From the NCBI RefSeq assembly GCF_002251365.1, contig NZ_NPJH01000086.1, forward strand, positions 1 through 32,533: a DNA stretch of 32,533 nucleotides, written 5' to 3'. How positions within the stretch are numbered: position 1 is the first letter of the stretch; each line of letters begins with the position of its first letter. Positions 32,433-32,533 of this stretch are shown piece by piece. A program made the translations under genes and the position numbers. The notes under the pieces were generated by a model. The model was not told the DNA's origin, made no database searches, and saw only the letters and a list, made by a program, of their open reading frames with translations. Origin of the DNA: Prevotella sp. P3-122. Lineage in GTDB: Bacteria; Bacteroidota; Bacteroidia; Bacteroidales; Bacteroidaceae.

Positions 32433-32533
<101 letters not shown>

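Overview
The window looks like a Bacteroidales chromosome, most likely Prevotella or a close relative. Three things point there: the first ~100 nt of a Bacteroidota-type 16S rRNA gene at the right edge, several promoters of the Bacteroidota form (TTTG, 19-20 nt, TAnnTTTG), and typical glycan-use gene families (a periplasmic-propeller/AraC regulator, GH115, CE7, GH28).

Region 1 (1-2789) is the early end of a Mu-like transposable prophage that continues off the left edge. A repressor (1647-2042, +) faces a leftward early operon of an unknown gene, a small HTH-like protein and the start of a MuA-like transposase. Three copies of a 17-bp dyad, TTTYGCA-N3-TGCRAAA, lie over the early promoter, just before the repressor start and inside the repressor gene. 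About 250 bp of GTAAA-type motifs end at a probable terminus at 2789, where the reading frame of a neighbouring gene (2790-3303) has lost its beginning.

Region 2 (2790-14546) looks like a defence-type island: a two-helix channel protein with a degenerate K+ filter, overlapping a truncated DUF4011 helicase N-terminus; an AAA_14 ATPase with its own promoter; a DUF4011/AAA_11/AAA_12 helicase with a C-terminal restriction-type nuclease; an overlapping DUF2779 (Cas4-like plus DEDD-like) nuclease; an 82-aa protein; a PD-(D/E)XK nuclease; and a 272-aa unknown protein. The truncated and full helicases share 353 bp with only 4 mismatches, although their first ~70 residues are clearly diverged. This implies recent recombination or gene conversion.

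Region 3 (14547-26307) is a polysaccharide-utilisation cluster. A kinase-less membrane regulator (propeller, Y_Y_Y, TM, AraC) is divergent from a three-gene operon: a CE1/PHB-depolymerase-like esterase, a large secreted protein split by one in-frame TAA, and a CE12-GH115 fusion whose N-terminus is broken by a ~55-nt deletion. A ~170-residue domain recurs three times in the last two genes and may be an undescribed carbohydrate-binding module. The targets are probably acetylated glucuronoxylan and/or pectin.

Region 4 (26308-32533) holds a GlsB/YeaQ-type membrane protein, a ZIP metal transporter, a TPM-domain protein with LemA, a CE7 acetylxylan esterase, a GH28 polygalacturonase, and then a strong rRNA promoter, the leader and the 16S start. 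Two arrays of a CCTTNGN heptamer lie between genes in regions 3 and 4. All family names come from reading motifs, not from database searches.
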